Positions 28,001 to 38,856 of a stretch of DNA of 64,000 nt are shown here, piece by piece (the stretch's first letter is position 1; the number at the start of each line of letters is the position of its first letter). The notes beneath the pieces are model-generated. The model was not told where the DNA came from and made no database searches. It worked only from the letters and a program-made list of their open reading frames with translations. This DNA is from Chaetorhynchus papuensis (Eukaryota > Chordata > Aves > Passeriformes > Rhipiduridae). Position numbers and translations under genes: made by a program. The stretch is taken from NCBI GenBank assembly GCA_013396525.1, contig VWYX01000125.1, forward strand, positions 930,001 to 994,000. Reading direction: 5' to 3'.

Positions 28001-31000
28001 CCATCCATAAAGGAGGAACATTAGAGCACTCTGGCCATGCAGTGATCTCAGTGTAGAAACATAATCCTTGCTTTTAGAAGGAGTATAATCCCTAAAACAA
28101 TTTAGAGATACATAATCGTGTAAGCCATGCTAACAGTAGAGATCCAATTCTTTTCTGAACTGTACAGCACACTTGACTATTCCAAAGCACTTAAACTATC
28201 AGCTTATAACAGAAGGATAGTATTTCTACACTTTATAAATATCACAGAATCTTTTAGCTCACTAAGGCTATCAATTTTCAGAAGATCCTTTTTAATGAAA
28301 TTCTTGCCAATGTCACTGAAACACTAAAAAAAAAAAAAAAACCACGCCAAGGAAGCAAAATATTAAAAAAACCCCCAAACAAACAAAAAAAAAGGCTTTA
28401 AAGTTTTGTCAGAGCTCCACTAATGTAAAAGTACATTAGGAAATGTGCACTAAAATGTGTATAAACTTGACAGTACTCTGAACTGCAAATTAACATGTTG
28501 CCTTTTATGCTAACTTTCTGTAAAATTATCGACAATTTAGTCAATAGGATTTTTTTAAGTTTTAATGAAGCAAGTTTCCTACTTCTCATCAAAAAGTGCA
28601 ATCACTGTAACACGCAATGTTGGTAAACTCATGCTTTATTCTTAAGAGCTAATTAACGTTGCCTTTTCTTACATGAAGAAGTTGGCACACAGAGCTGGGC
28701 TTAACCTAAGCCTTTGCCAGATCTAGATTCAATACCAGCAATTAATATAAAATTATTTTCTGCCTAATTCTGGAGAAACAATGACACTGAAATCAGCCTT
28801 AGTTGCTGAGTTACACTGATACAGCACATGAAACAAGCCCATTCTTCTAGCCAATGACAGCTCTGCCTGTGCCCAGGATCACAGAATCATTTCAATCGGA
28901 AAAGACCGAAAGATCATCAAGTCCAACCATTAACCCAGCACTGCCAAGCCCACCACTAAACCATGTCCCTCAGTGCCACGTTTACACGTCTTTTAAATAC
29001 CTCCAGGGATGGTGACTCCTCCCCTTGGGCAGCCTATTCCAGTGTTTCACAACCCTTTCAATAAAGAATTTTTTTCCCAATACTCAATCTAATTTTCCCC
29101 TGGTACAACCTGAGGCCATTTCCCCTTGTCCTGTCATTTGTTACTTGTGGAAAGAGCCTGATCCCCACCTGGCTGCCCCCTCCTGTCAGGGAGTCGTGGA
29201 GAGTGAGAAGGTTCCCCCATGAGCCTCCTCTTCTCCAGGCTGAGCCCCCCCAGATCCCTCAGCTGCTCCTCACCAGACTTGTGCTCCAGCCCCTTCCCCA
29301 GCTCCCTTCTCCGGACATGCTCCAGCCCCTCAATGTCCTTCCATAATTGAGGGCCCAGAACTGGACCCAGGATTTGAGGTACATCCTCTCTGGTGCCCAG
29401 CACAGGGGAATGGTCATTTCCCTACACCTGCAACTCAGACTTTTGGATGGATTTTAGAAATGGAAAGAAGAGAAGAAAAAAAAAAATCACACCAACAGGG
29501 ATCTTTCCAATGGCAGGTATGAAAAGGTCAAGTAAGCAATATTATCATGGCATAACATAATCCTACTTTGCCAAATTCTCCAGCTTTAAGACCTGCCTCC
29601 TTTGCTTTTAAGGTGAGCAAACTTCCAGCTGACAGACTCCATGACCTTCCTTCCCAGCCTGACACAGAAGATGCTTATCCTTCAGTTAAGGACAAGTCAG
29701 AAGCTTTTTTGAGTAAACTTGGCAATCAAAGCCTTCCATGAGGACAATAAAATTTTTTAGTCACCATGTTGGTGAAAAAAGACCACCAGAGCTTAGACAA
29801 AACATTTCTTATCCTGGAAATGGATGTTTTATGCTGCCGCTGCTCACCAGCATTCACAAAACACCCCTATGATTTAATTAAAAATTTACAAAAGGACAAT
29901 TTGTTTAATTATTGTCTAGCAAATCTCTGTGGAGTGTAGCAAAACTAATAAGATTCAGGTGAGTTTCCATCTGTGGCAGCCAATAAATCTTTCTGCACCA
30001 GGAGAAATGCAGGCAGTAAAAATACCAGGCAAGAGGATGCAAAATGAACCTTGAAATTAGGTGCAGTAAAGGAAATTATTCTCCCACGAAGACATATACT
30101 GACAAAATCAGAAAATAATTCTGTTTCAGGAATACCAGGTCCTTTCAAGTAATTTTGTAATTCTCATCCCTATCTGGCCCTTAGAGTAAAAACCACATTT
30201 CTGGGTTCTCAGACTCAAGGAGGAAGTCTGGGACCAGGAGGAAGGCTGATGGGTTATATTTACAATGGAGGACTGGGATACAGACTTGAAAGAGAAGAGG
30301 AAAACAGATGAACCAAAAAAATCCAAAAAAAAATTACACACGAAGGGTGCGAGAGAAGAAAAAAATGAAGAAGAATTTCCTGAATGATCTTGGAATAAAA
30401 TGAAATTAGGTGATAATTCAGGAAAAAAAACACAGTCCTTCCAGCAGAGACTGAATATTCCCCCAGCTGAGATCCCAGCACAGAGTTACAGTCTGAGCCA
30501 ACCATGGGGTGGAACTGCTCCAGGACAGCTCCTGAACCACAGGTAGTGCCTCGTCAGTAGAAGGAAAATCCACCTTTCCTCTAACAATTTAAGGAATCCA
30601 CGACCTTTTGTCAGCTTCTCACAGTTTTCATTGTTTGTTTGACACTGTGCAAAGAGCTCTGTATGAATGATATCTGCCAATGGTACTTTCATCTGATACT
30701 GGTTAATCCTCGTGTTATCAGAGAATAATTGCCATTCCCTTGCCTACAAATAATAGATGACCTTGGGAAGGTGACATCCACTGTTTCCACCATCCCCATC
30801 CTTTCTTTTCCAAGCCGAAATGTCCTAGTCAATGCAATTAATCCACATATGGAAGCTGTTCTGTATTTTCAATCACTCTTGTTACTCTACTCTTTGTAAC
30901 TTCTACTCATGGCAGAAAGAAAAAATGGAGGGAAAACTGGAAGAAAACACAAAGGAAACAGAAGCAAGAATAAGAGTTTGCTTAAACAGCACTCCTTAGA

Positions 31001-34000
31001 AGGTTGAATTACTTATTAACAGAACCTGCCAACTGTATCCAGCACATATACAATGTTGCTTTCCTAGCATGCATGGGGGTTGGATTTGAAATACAATAAA
31101 TTAAAAACTGTTTAATTTATGTTCATAAAACCTTTGGTATCAGTTTATATCACAGTCCCTAATCGCCAGTGGCTCATAGGGACATTTTGGGGCTAGAATT
31201 TGAAACAAAATTTTTCCCTGGGTATTACAGTTATTACAGTTTCTCAATTGCCAGAAATCACCAATTTGGCAAGTTTCTTGAGCCAAAAAAGCCCCCAAAG
31301 GAGAAGGAAAAAAAAAAAATAAAGCAGCAACCATTTAATAGCCATGGCATAGATCTTTCCTCCTCAAGTTTTGATTCCATGTACTGTTTCCAAAACATCT
31401 TAAAGACAGTGAGTCCTAAAAATGAGTTGTGAGTTGTTCATTGTGTGAAACAAACAAACAACCCAACCAACAGACCAACCCATTTTCTTCTGCTAGCTTA
31501 AACTCAATCATTTCACTAGGTATTGTGTTGCTTTTCAGCTATGAAAATAAACAGTGAATATTCCTTCCCTTATTAGCATTTTCTATACTGTTATGGCTTT
31601 ACAGGTTTTTAGCTGACTCCAAAAAAAAAACCCTAAACTATCCTTAGGTGTCTCTAAACTAAACTAAACAACTCTCATCCATTTAGTCTCCCTTAGCACA
31701 GGAGCCACAACCTCTCTCTGGCCACCTTTTTCACAGGTATCCTTACTTTGTGTATAATTCCAGATCCTTTCATGTGGCAGATTCTGGCAACTGCAGAGTG
31801 GATCACTTCCAGAAAAGGGAGCTTAGTGAATGTTATCTTCAGGTCAGGTTAAAAGGGACTGTCTGTGTATTTCTTAATCCAATCTGAATACAAAGAACAC
31901 GAGAAATAAGAGGAGCAGAATAACTCTGCTGGCCTTCCAACCCTCATCATCTCCATCAGAAACAGTTTATACATTAACTCACACCCGTACATTTTATTAC
32001 CCACAAGCCTGAAGATTTCCTGTGAAACAAAGCGCTGTGGAAGTGCTTTGATTTATTGCACAACAAATTTCACTTGTAGCTGGTAGGAAAATATAAGTGT
32101 ACCCTTTTCAGTACTGTTATACAAGTATCAACACACGCTGTAACAGTTGCAGAGTTCCGTAACAGTTGCAGAGTTCCATAACAGTGAAACCAGAACTTTT
32201 CAGGAAAGATGTGTTTCCTAAAGAAACAACTGTGCTGCAGAGACCACGGTTCAGTACTAAATTATGAGAAGGAATGCAGGGAAAAATGTCGGTGCATAAT
32301 TTAAAATATACCACCTATTATTTATAGGTGCACATATAAAAAACTTTTAAAGCAAATTACATCACTAAGAAGAAGTAGAAGAGCAGTAAAAGTTCTTGAT
32401 GTTCAGTTAATCTTACCTGTTCTTTAGACTCGCATACAGACAACTTCACAGCCAACTAAAGCAGAAATGCTTCTAGCTTATTAAAATATCTTCTCTGAAG
32501 GTACCCAGAATGAATGCTAGTCCCATGGACACTGACATTCTTTGAGTTTTCCAGGGTTTCACCCCTTCCAGCTCTCTCAGTGACGATTTAAGACTACTGT
32601 CCCATTGTCGGAAAAACAACAGATGTCCCAAAGAACTGATGCAGTGGAAAGCCTGAACACACAAGATTCCTAATTAAAGTAATAGGGCATTATATAAATA
32701 TTTTTGACAGACCATAATGCCTGAAAAATGTGTTTATTCTTGCCATTGCAATTAGTGGGCTAAACCTGAACTCATTCTGCCAATACTGATTAGTATCATC
32801 TATGGCCTGTTCAAAGTGATGATCACAGATGATTTGGGATTTAGTGGATGTTAAGATGGTGCCACTTCACATAATGTTCATCAACCCTAAATTGCAACAA
32901 CCACATGAAGCGGCTTATCAGAGTAGTGTATTTCCCAAGCTTTGGAGTTAAACCTTCAAGGAAATTAACATTTCAACAGTCAGAGCCCTTTGAAACTTGG
33001 CCATGTGGTAGATTCATGTTTCTGGGTCTTTTCAGCTAAGCCTTCAGCCCTCTGCTCCATTTTGGGGAAGTATGCAGATCTTCTTGTGGTTTTTGTTTGG
33101 GTTTTTCTATTCTTTGAAGAAAAAACACCAGGAAGTCTCTCTGACATCCAAAATGAATAAAATAGCTTGCATTATAGCATTATTATTCCAGATAAAACCT
33201 GTCCTGGGTTTCCCACTCAGTGTAAACTTACCTTATAAACGCTAACACATGATACTAACAAAATAAAATCTTAGCAAGACAAAGCTATAGGCTTAGAGTA
33301 AGTTAAGAGCTCAAGATCTAACACTAATCTTCATTATTATCTAATTCTTCATTACATTTTAGGAGCATAGGATTGGAAGGGACTTCCAAGGTCACCATGT
33401 GCAGACTGCTGCTTCTCCAAGAAGCTCTAATATGTTAATTCCTTCCTAAAATGCAAGTTCTGCCTTAAGGCAATCAGATTTCCTCCTTGATCATGGTCCA
33501 GAATGTCACTCCTGACAGAACCATTCCCATTTCCAGACCAACTGCATCAAGGGCTGGTTCATCTCTCTTTACCCTTGTGCTAACACTGTACTCAAAGACA
33601 AGTTAGTTTCCTTCCTTAATGCTTAATTCTGCCCAATAAGAAAAAATAAAGAGCAAATTTATTTACTGAATAGGAAATGCAATGAAATTGAAATTAAAAC
33701 CCAAATCAAAACAGTAAGATTTTACCTGGGCAGGTTAAAAAAGGCAATCCCTTTATTCTTTCTCAGCACTTAATTAATTACACTAAAGCCCAGCTCTGTA
33801 TCTGTTTCCTGGGCTTTCCCCCCCTCTCTTAAGCAGATAACCCAAATTCTACCCTATAACCCACAAGATGTCTCAGCAGTGCCTGAAGCAATAGCACACA
33901 GCACTCCTTATTTCACCCACCACATTTTAGGATGCATTTCCTCTCCCAAAAATCACGTAATTACCATGTGATCCTCTAACACATCCGGTTGTCTTCCTCG

Positions 34001-37000
34001 TTAGTCACAGCCAACTGCTGAATTCCCAGCATACAGCAAAAATTCTTCTAGCCCATAATGCTATGGCTAAAAAGCTATTTGAACTCAGCACAGCAGAAAT
34101 GTGATGAAATTTAACCAATGATATGCAGCCCATACTGTGTAATTCTGGCTGGAAAATTACTCCAGAGTTTGTCATCTCCCAATTTAACCAGCAAACATCT
34201 GCTTTTTACTGATGATATTGCCATAAATAATCATTAAAGCTGGCATCGTGATAAAATCCATGACGAATAACACAACTACAACATTCTGGTCTAAAACTTG
34301 CAGTTTCTTTCCCTTTTAGCCAGTTACTTCTCTAGTGAAATCCAACCATGGGATCTGTTACAATTTTTCTACAAAACTCAGGTATTGAAGAAGGCACGAA
34401 GTGCAACCTTCCCTTGTGAAAACCTAACTCCATTTACTCCATTTAACATATACCCCCACGTCTAACTATTTTTTCCTTCTAAGATTTCTTCTTACATCTT
34501 CCAGGTGAATCAAATTATCCTCACAATTAAATATAAAAAAGATACCTTGCATTCTGCAACCCTACAGCACTATTTCTGACTTGCTAGATTAAAGAAGACA
34601 TGTAATACGGCAAACACACTGGAAATCTAATTTTTTGCAGGGTGTGATAGTGGAAGATAAACACCCCTTTGACTTGAGCATATGAATTTGCTCCAAATCA
34701 ACTGACACCACTGCCCTCACTGAAAGGAAGGATTAATTCATAAATAAAGACAGAGAAAATATTTGCTCTTGTCTTATAATTTCTTTCCTCTTCCTACTTT
34801 CAGATGGGAGAACAAGTTCTGATAGTTGTTTTGCAAGGTCTAATTCAGCTGTGTATCTTTATCTACGCTTGCTGATATTCAAGTCTACAGTTTCCGTATC
34901 TACAGTGCACACAAGGTGAAGAGTCAGGTTGCACTCGAGCAGCTTTTAATTGAACTCTAATGACCAGGGTTGCTCCTAATTCAGAAAAAAATCAGACTGC
35001 AAAGCTTGAGACTAACTTTTTTTAAGGAGAAGGTGCAGAACCTGTTGGTGAGTGTTTTACCCATGACACCAGCGGAACCAGGACCTCACAGAACACCTTC
35101 ATGTCTCCTTTAGTCTCCAACATACCTGAGTGTGAGGATACAAAACTCAATTCTACTCACAGCAGCACAAAATCCAGTTCTATTTAGGAAGGTTTAGAAG
35201 CATGCAAAATGAGTTACAACTATTACTTTCTACACCTCAGTTTATCAGAGATATTTTCCTGCTGGACCACAGAAAATTTATATCAAAAGGAAACAGGTGG
35301 TAGAAGGGAAGAGAAATGACAACTAGAAACATAAACAAAAAAAAAGCACAGCCCAAAAATTCCAATGGTACTTAAGTAAACAATATGAAAGATACTGATC
35401 GGCAAATACTGCTTTCCTTGTTCCAGCTGGTCCTTTAAGATTAAATCTCCCCAAAGCGAGATCCATCAGCATGGACATCAAACCCTGAACAAATCTAGCC
35501 TACAGAAGAAGGAAAGGGAGTTGGAAAAGAAACATCTTGCAACTCCTCTCCAGCTGGAAAGAACACATCCCATGGCAGTGAAGGCTACTTTTTCCTGTGA
35601 CAAAGGCAGCAATCACTGAGACAAATTAGATGGAAGTACATTTTAACCTATTAAAGCCTTTATCCTATTAAGTGTGTTTTGCAGTTAGTGTATTAACTCT
35701 TCCTTTAGAAACACAATTGCTGAAGATATTTGTTATTTACTGTAACTAAATGCCATTTTTAAAAGCTTTTGCAAGACTTAGGATGAATTCCTAAGCAAGC
35801 TTTGCCCACATGAAGAACTGTAAGAAGAACCAACTATCATAAACTGGGTTTATATTATCATTTTCACAGGAATAATGATCAATTTTCAGGTTACGGGATA
35901 GAACTAAACTCTCAGTAGGGGATCCCCAATCTTGTTTGCAGACTGGGGAGAAGGATAGGCTTTGATGGAACTGGACTCCACATAGATAAACTTCTGTTAT
36001 CCATCTGGTGCTGTAATTGGCAGACTTTATATATAAGAACCATGTTGCTCAGCCTTGCCTGTTCATATAAAATGTCACCACAACCTTTACATTTTGCATG
36101 GGATACAAGTTTGTAAAAACCAGCAAGTCTACCCCGAGTTCCAGAAAAATCAACACGCACTCTTTAGTCCTGCTTTTCCTCTTTGAATTTCAGCTTGTTA
36201 GTAAGGCACCCACGAAGGTCACCTTGGACAGCAATGGAGAGTCAAAGGGAGCTCCTTTCTGGGCACTGTGCTCTTTCATGACTTTAAAGAGAGGTCTATC
36301 AACAGCAGGTGCCCCTAGAGCACATAGTGCTTACACGTGGCTGCAGAGGAACACGCCAGCTCCCAGTACAGCACAGTTTGGCCATCAGCCACATGCTGAG
36401 GCTGGACAGTCTCGGGACCCTGCTTGGCCAAGGTACATTCTGAAGGTGCCTCAATGAAGCTGAGTCTCTCCACTGGAACTACACACACAGCTCAGTTCCC
36501 CTTCCTTCTCAGGATCCTGTGCAGAGTTGCTTTCTCTGCTTAGGCTGGTAAATAAAGTGTTGCAGCATCTCCCACTCGTATCTGTTTGAGGCCGAGTATC
36601 GTGCTTTGTCATTCCAACCCTGCAGTTCTCAGGCTCATTGTCACCCTGTGTCACACAATCACATACTTGTACACACATCTGCTCCAAGCCATCCACTCGC
36701 TTTTCTGTAATGCTGAATGCCAAAAATAACCCTGAAACAGAAACTACTTCATGCATTACACTACTCATGAACTAAAAGCAAAGTATATTGTACCTTGATA
36801 AGAATAAGAGGTTTTTTCCCACAGAAGGAACCCACTGTTTCCCCCAGTAGGATACAAAAGGGGTCAGTGCTGTGCTAATACAAAGGTGAGGCAGGCAGCC
36901 AGTGCTCCCAGGCTGCAGCAATGCCTAATGGCTTGGTTGCCTCCCACATAACCTCATTCTTCATCTCATGCTTCAAGTCACTACCAAGGTCTAACAACAT

Positions 37001-38856
37001 AATTAGAGGTTTCCTGCAATGAGTGGCAAATGCACGTGAACTACTTTGAGTGCAACCACGACAGTAGTGCTTGTAAGTGGTTAAGTAGCAGAGAAGAGGA
37101 ACAAATATTAGAGAACAACAACTTCAACAGCAAAGGTTGCTCAGTATTTACCTAGAAATCACATTAAAACAATTGTTTAAAACACTCGACTTGTTTGAAA
37201 TTTCATCAATTCCGGTAAGAGATATGACTGCAAGACTACACACAAGAGTTAACACAGTCATCCAAACTACTCTGTGAGGAGCAATAGTTGAACTATTGCC
37301 TGGTGTCTCTCTTCCTCGTGCTCTCTCTCTTACTATGCCTTCCAACACAGTAAAATTCTGAGAGGGGAAAGGCAGCATCCTCTGGCAGCATCCCTTTTGA
37401 GAGTGGCAGACAGTACTGCCCAAGGGATTTCAGACCAAGGGTCACTCTCCCAAAGTAAAGCTTGTGAGAGCAATGTATGTGGCCAGCACTGACAACACAC
37501 TTGCAATCTTCCAACAGAACCAAGGAGAAAGTAGCCAAAACAAAAAGACATCAAATAACTTATGCATACATCCACCATAGAGACAGCCAAGAACATAAAC
37601 CTGTATCTTCCCCAAAGAGAGCTTCTGACTGTTTATTTTAAATTGAGAAGCAAAAATCATGTGGCAATAATATAAAAAAAAAATCCATTATGCTCAATTA
37701 AGTGAAAAAATAATCTGGCATATAGATTTCCCCTATTATATATTGACTCCTTTTACTTGACTTTTATTCTAATGTCTGTAAAACAAAGTCCAGAACAAAC
37801 TGCAGCTGAATGTATAAAAAAGAAGTGTTCATTACACAGATTTATTTTTTTACAAAATGTCTTATGCTCCAACGAAACAGGTACGTAAAAGAGAGGTTTA
37901 ATTTGAAATCTGAATGTTGTTCTGGGAAAAAACAGTCAAACAACAAAAAACCAACCCCAAAACCCTTTCCCAATTTATCTCAGCAGTGACAATTTTCTAA
38001 ATTAGTTAAAGATCAGTCCTGCAGTAACCTTCACAGATAATGGAGATAAATACTCATTCCTGTATCTATTTTTCTATTTTTATCAGGAGAAATACTCCTT
38101 GTCAGGAGTATCTGAAGTACAAAACATTGCTTCTATACTTGTATTTTCATTTTGGCCAGCTCTGTAAATAACAACAGGCAAATGTCAAATTTCCTAGCAG
38201 GTCTTTGCAAATCGTGCCTTCACAAGTAAGACTCCTCTAAAAATAAAGAGCTCCATCCCATACACAGACCCAAAAACAATTTTAAGGTTCCAACCCTCCT
38301 ATGTCTTTGAAAGGAAATCACCAAGAAACAAATTCAAAAGTTTCTGTAGTGGAAGGAGCACAATCAAGAGGAAAATTATTTTTCTCTTTTTTTTTTTTTT
38401 GAGAAGGACTGCTTGTTTTCATCAACGTCACAAACTGCTTGGTACATTCAAATATTTTGTTTAAAATGAACAGCGGTAAGGACTATAATGGAACACGTTT
38501 TGTGCTGAATTACGTAACAGAAAAGGTATGCAAGTTTAATCAACTATTACTTAGCATATTCCCTGCTTGAAGTCAGGCAGTGCTCGCACTACAACTCACA
38601 CATTCCTCAGCCCTGTAAATGATCAGAGATTGTCAGGCACTCCAGGCGTCTCTGTAGCCCAAATTACACTGCAGTGATGCCGCTCCAGCCTCACAGCACC
38701 GGCTCCGGCTACGGGCAGCGATCTGCAGCAAAGTAACCCAAACGCCACTGCGGGCACCAAAAAACCAAAACAAACAAACAAATCCAAACCTCCCGGCCCT
38801 ACCTGAGCAACCCGGAGCTACTCACCATTCACGGCTGCGGGAAACTGAGCCATCAT
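560..38856 (-). CDS. ITSN2: Intersectin-2, N-terminal half (18 coding exons, spliced; 3' end outside window)
   Basis: Endocytic scaffold that links clathrin-coated pits to actin and small-GTPase regulation. EH domains bind NPF-containing partners such as epsins, and the coiled coil dimerises and binds Eps15-type proteins (family knowledge). Spliced exons give 841 codons plus 1 nt: residues 1-10 start exon, EH1 about 12-115, Ser/Pro/Met-rich linker about 118-235, EH2 about 236-331, short linker to 359, then a Lys/Glu/Arg/Gln-rich coiled coil 360-841. EH1 and EH2 each carry an EF-hand-like loop (D67-L-N-K-D-G72 and D289-I-D-G-D-G294). Exon identity rests on close match to remembered human ITSN2, for example ITSEERxKHD, [22 protein letters not shown] and YLVPEKQLL; ITSN1 differs at these places. 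All 17 internal junctions are GT-AG and preserve frame. The five SH3 domains would lie left of position 1. Short versus long (DH-PH-C2) isoforms cannot be judged here. Confidence 0.97.
1006..2136 (-). other. ITSN2 intron 18
   Basis: Ordinary AT-rich intron sequence between exons 19 and 18. A local palindrome-like pair around 2,040-2,070 (agatgtatttt / aaaatacatct) could fold into a short hairpin. Nothing else recognised. Confidence 0.6.
2137..2273 (-). CDS. ITSN2: ITSN2 exon 18: coiled coil
   Basis: 137 nt from acceptor TCCCTAG to donor GCAAG|GTAACC. Encodes [20 protein letters not shown], then QDKIREVQKRRAELAQKKR and LEDEAAR. Human reads [20 protein letters not shown] here. Confidence 0.95.
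4016..4096 (-). CDS. ITSN2: ITSN2 exon 17: 27-residue hydrophobic, probably alternative exon
   Basis: 81 nt, phase 0 on both sides, from acceptor ATCTTGCAG to weak donor AAG|GTTATT. Encodes 27 residues opening CENMDDSVLQ, then a Leu/Ser/Cys run and ending NNLFLLLK. I recall the near-identical CGNMDDSVLQ... segment in the human ITSN2 reference protein, absent from some isoforms. Inclusion inserts a strongly hydrophobic block into an otherwise highly charged coiled coil, between QLK and DLRES. Skipping keeps frame. Confidence 0.88.
4987..5126 (-). CDS. ITSN2: ITSN2 exon 16: coiled coil
   Basis: 140 nt from acceptor TTATGCAG to a weak donor AAG|GTACTT. Encodes STGVNSVHKKSQEKEELCQR, then LKEQLDALEKETASKLAEMD and EFNSQLK. 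Ends in phase 0, so the next (optional) exon can be skipped in frame. Confidence 0.95.
5756..5843 (-). CDS. ITSN2: ITSN2 exon 15: coiled coil with YLVPEKQLL
   Basis: 88 nt from acceptor ATCTACAG to perfect donor A|GTAAGT. Encodes DYQNKLIYLVPEKQLLSERI and KNAQLENTQ. The VPEKQLL core is shared by ITSN1 and ITSN2; flanking residues are ITSN2-type. Confidence 0.95.
6688..6828 (-). CDS. ITSN2: ITSN2 exon 14: coiled coil
   Basis: 141 nt, phase 0 at both ends, from acceptor CTTTCCAG to donor GAG|GTGTGT. Encodes [19 protein letters not shown], then TELEALDRKYDQGIMEVKQL. Human has [18 protein letters not shown]. Confidence 0.95.
7056..7205 (-). CDS. ITSN2: ITSN2 exon 13: coiled coil
   Basis: 150 nt, phase 0 at both ends, from acceptor TCCTCAG to donor CTG|GTAAGA. 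Encodes [20 protein letters not shown], then ELLNQRNREQEEIV and LNLELEAL. The start [20 protein letters not shown] equals human ITSN2. Confidence 0.95.
7877..8139 (-). CDS. ITSN2: ITSN2 exon 12: start of central coiled coil
   Basis: 263 nt from acceptor TATTTTAG to donor GGAG|GTTGTT. Encodes residues 360-447: [20 protein letters not shown], then a very Glu/Arg/Gln-rich helix ending RREEERRKEIERRE-like. Human ITSN2 begins this segment identically ([20 protein letters not shown]). The donor is weak at +4 to +6. Confidence 0.96.
9162..9247 (-). CDS. ITSN2: ITSN2 exon 11: short EH2-to-coiled-coil linker
   Basis: 86 nt from acceptor CCCTCCAG to donor CCAG|GTAAAA. Encodes SGKYTENINGTLPSYQPV and QEEEPQKKQP. 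Matches human NGTLPSYQK-x-QEEEPQKK; the residues before this are less conserved. Confidence 0.92.
9336..9473 (-). CDS. ITSN2: ITSN2 exon 10: end of EH2 with EF-hand loop
   Basis: 138 nt from acceptor CCTGCAG to donor TTCAG|GTAATC. Encodes WSLADIDGDGQLKADEFVLA (Asp289, Asp291, Asp293, Gly294), then AMHLTDMAKAGQPLPLTLPL and ELVPPSFR. This is the canonical EH2 calcium-binding loop followed by the Pro-rich tail. Confidence 0.96.
9677..10060 (-). mobile_element. CR1 LINE 3' fragment
   Basis: Begins with the reverse complement of the avian CR1 3' tail (tcatagaatcatggaatggt), followed by inverted consensus text (gttggaagggacc, ccatccaacctggcc, cttgtcctgtc). It is therefore a minus-strand 5'-truncated copy. 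Confidence 0.9.
11611..11674 (-). CDS. ITSN2: ITSN2 exon 9: middle of EH2
   Basis: 64 nt from acceptor CACTAAG to donor TTTG|GTGAG. Encodes [20 protein letters not shown] and splits the Trp285 codon as TG|G, exactly parallel to exon 4 of EH1. Confidence 0.95.
12908..13050 (-). CDS. ITSN2: ITSN2 exon 8: start of EH2
   Basis: 143 nt from acceptor TATTGCAG to donor TCAG|GTGAGT. Residues 216-264 run from a Ser-rich stretch to SDWAVPQASRLKYRQKF and LDKSMSGYLS, the first helix of EH2. Ends one base into a Gly codon, as the EH1 counterpart does. Confidence 0.96.
14711..14807 (-). CDS. ITSN2: ITSN2 exon 7: linker with AQSLIDLGS motif
   Basis: 97 nt from acceptor GTTCCAG to donor AGCAG|GTAAGG. Encodes residues 184-216: TLPHTGSLGPMAGGFG followed by [13 protein letters not shown]. 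The last motif is nearly invariant in ITSN2. Confidence 0.93.
15123..15320 (-). CDS. ITSN2: ITSN2 exon 6: Ser/Pro/Met-rich linker
   Basis: 198 nt from acceptor GCTCTAG to a perfect donor A|GTAAGT. Encodes residues 118-184, low-complexity, opening GMGSMPNLSM and containing APLVPSVSTSSLPNGTSSL, which matches human ITSN2 closely at its C-terminal part and less well at PTSVSAITPLAPM. Confidence 0.93.
16583..16746 (-). CDS. ITSN2: ITSN2 exon 5: end of EH1 with EF-hand-like loop
   Basis: 164 nt from acceptor TTTTAAG to donor TTTG|GTACTT. Residues 63-118 include WTLSDLNKDGKMDQLEFSIA, with Asp67, Asn69, Asp71 and Gly72 of a calcium-binding-type loop, then a Pro-rich stretch (LPSVLPPVMKQTPVFSPL) after the domain. 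Confidence 0.95.
17509..17602 (+). mobile_element. CR1 LINE 3' tail fragment
   Basis: Short plus-sense copy with the words aacatggtggtg, ttggaattgatgacc and the terminal aattctgtgattctatg typical of avian CR1 3' ends. Confidence 0.8.
18222..18285 (-). CDS. ITSN2: ITSN2 exon 4: middle of EH1
   Basis: 64 nt between acceptor CACAG and donor ATATG|GTAAGG. Encodes DQARTFFLQSGLPSSILAEI and splits the Trp63 codon as TG|G. The corresponding EH2 exon has the same length and phases. Confidence 0.95.
19929..20021 (-). CDS. ITSN2: ITSN2 exon 3: start of EH1
   Basis: Acceptor is a long T-tract then CCAG (minus strand, ending at 20,022); donor ACAG|GTTGGT is weak at +4. Encodes residues 11-42, including GPNIWAITSEERAKHDKQF and KPTGGYITG, the first helix of the EH domain. 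93 nt, phase 1 at both ends. Confidence 0.95.
22522..22575 (+). mobile_element. CR1 LINE 3' tail fragment facing another CR1
   Basis: Plus-sense tail (ggaactacatctttaaggtc, then ctctatgatt). It abuts, without a gap, a minus-sense CR1 copy at 22,576. Confidence 0.7.
22576..22905 (-). mobile_element. CR1 LINE 3' fragment
   Basis: Minus-sense CR1 text: tagtccaacacctctgcaag, ccatccaacctggccttgg, cagcttctctgggcag, attgaacaaccccaag. Confidence 0.85.
27069..27707 (+). mobile_element. Solo LTR of an endogenous retrovirus (ERVL-like), about 639 bp
   Basis: Starts TGTCTTAGG and ends CCAAGACA, an imperfect inverted terminal repeat with the TG...CA ends of a retroviral LTR. Flanks cacgc (27,064-27,068) and cacat (27,708-27,712) look like a 5-bp target duplication that differs only by two transitions. 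The text agttgttattcc-like after a decayed polyadenylation signal (agtaaag at about 27,555) and the 3' part resemble an LTR family I remember from songbird genomes. No internal retroviral coding sequence is present. Confidence 0.7.
28879..29430 (-). mobile_element. CR1 LINE fragment, long
   Basis: Minus-sense copy beginning tcacagaatcat, then cctccagggatggtgactcc, ttccccttgtcctgtc, tcttctccaggctgagcc and gggcccagaactggacccag. Reaches into the 3' end of the ORF2-flanking region; no ORF survives. Confidence 0.92.
32140..32177. repeat. Direct tandem duplication of 19 bp
   Basis: Two identical adjacent copies of gtaacagttgcagagttcc, followed by a partial third (ataacagt). A recent slippage or duplication event in intron 2. 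Confidence 0.85.
33361..33560 (-). mobile_element. Possible degraded CR1 fragment
   Basis: Opens aggagcataggattggaagg followed by gacttccaaggtcacc, similar to inverted CR1 3' ends, but the rest is diverged. Boundaries are approximate. Confidence 0.45.

Larger units (their letters stand above)
20022..38825 (-). other. ITSN2 intron 2 (18.8 kb)
   Basis: Largest intron in the window. It carries CR1 fragments (22,522-22,575; 22,576-22,905; 28,879-29,430; weaker 33,361-33,560) and one solo LTR (27,069-27,707). Beyond these I see only short A/T tracts and random ORFs; no nested gene is supported. Confidence 0.6.

Noticed and set aside
36098..36768. ORFs of 119 (plus) and 105 (minus) codons in ITSN2 intron 2
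   Set aside because: Composition looks random, no domain, no promoter or repeat family identified.
560..38856. Assignment of the minus-strand gene to ITSN1
   Set aside because: N-terminus MMAQFP, linker [20 protein letters not shown] and the MDDSVLQC exon are ITSN2-specific; ITSN1 differs at each.
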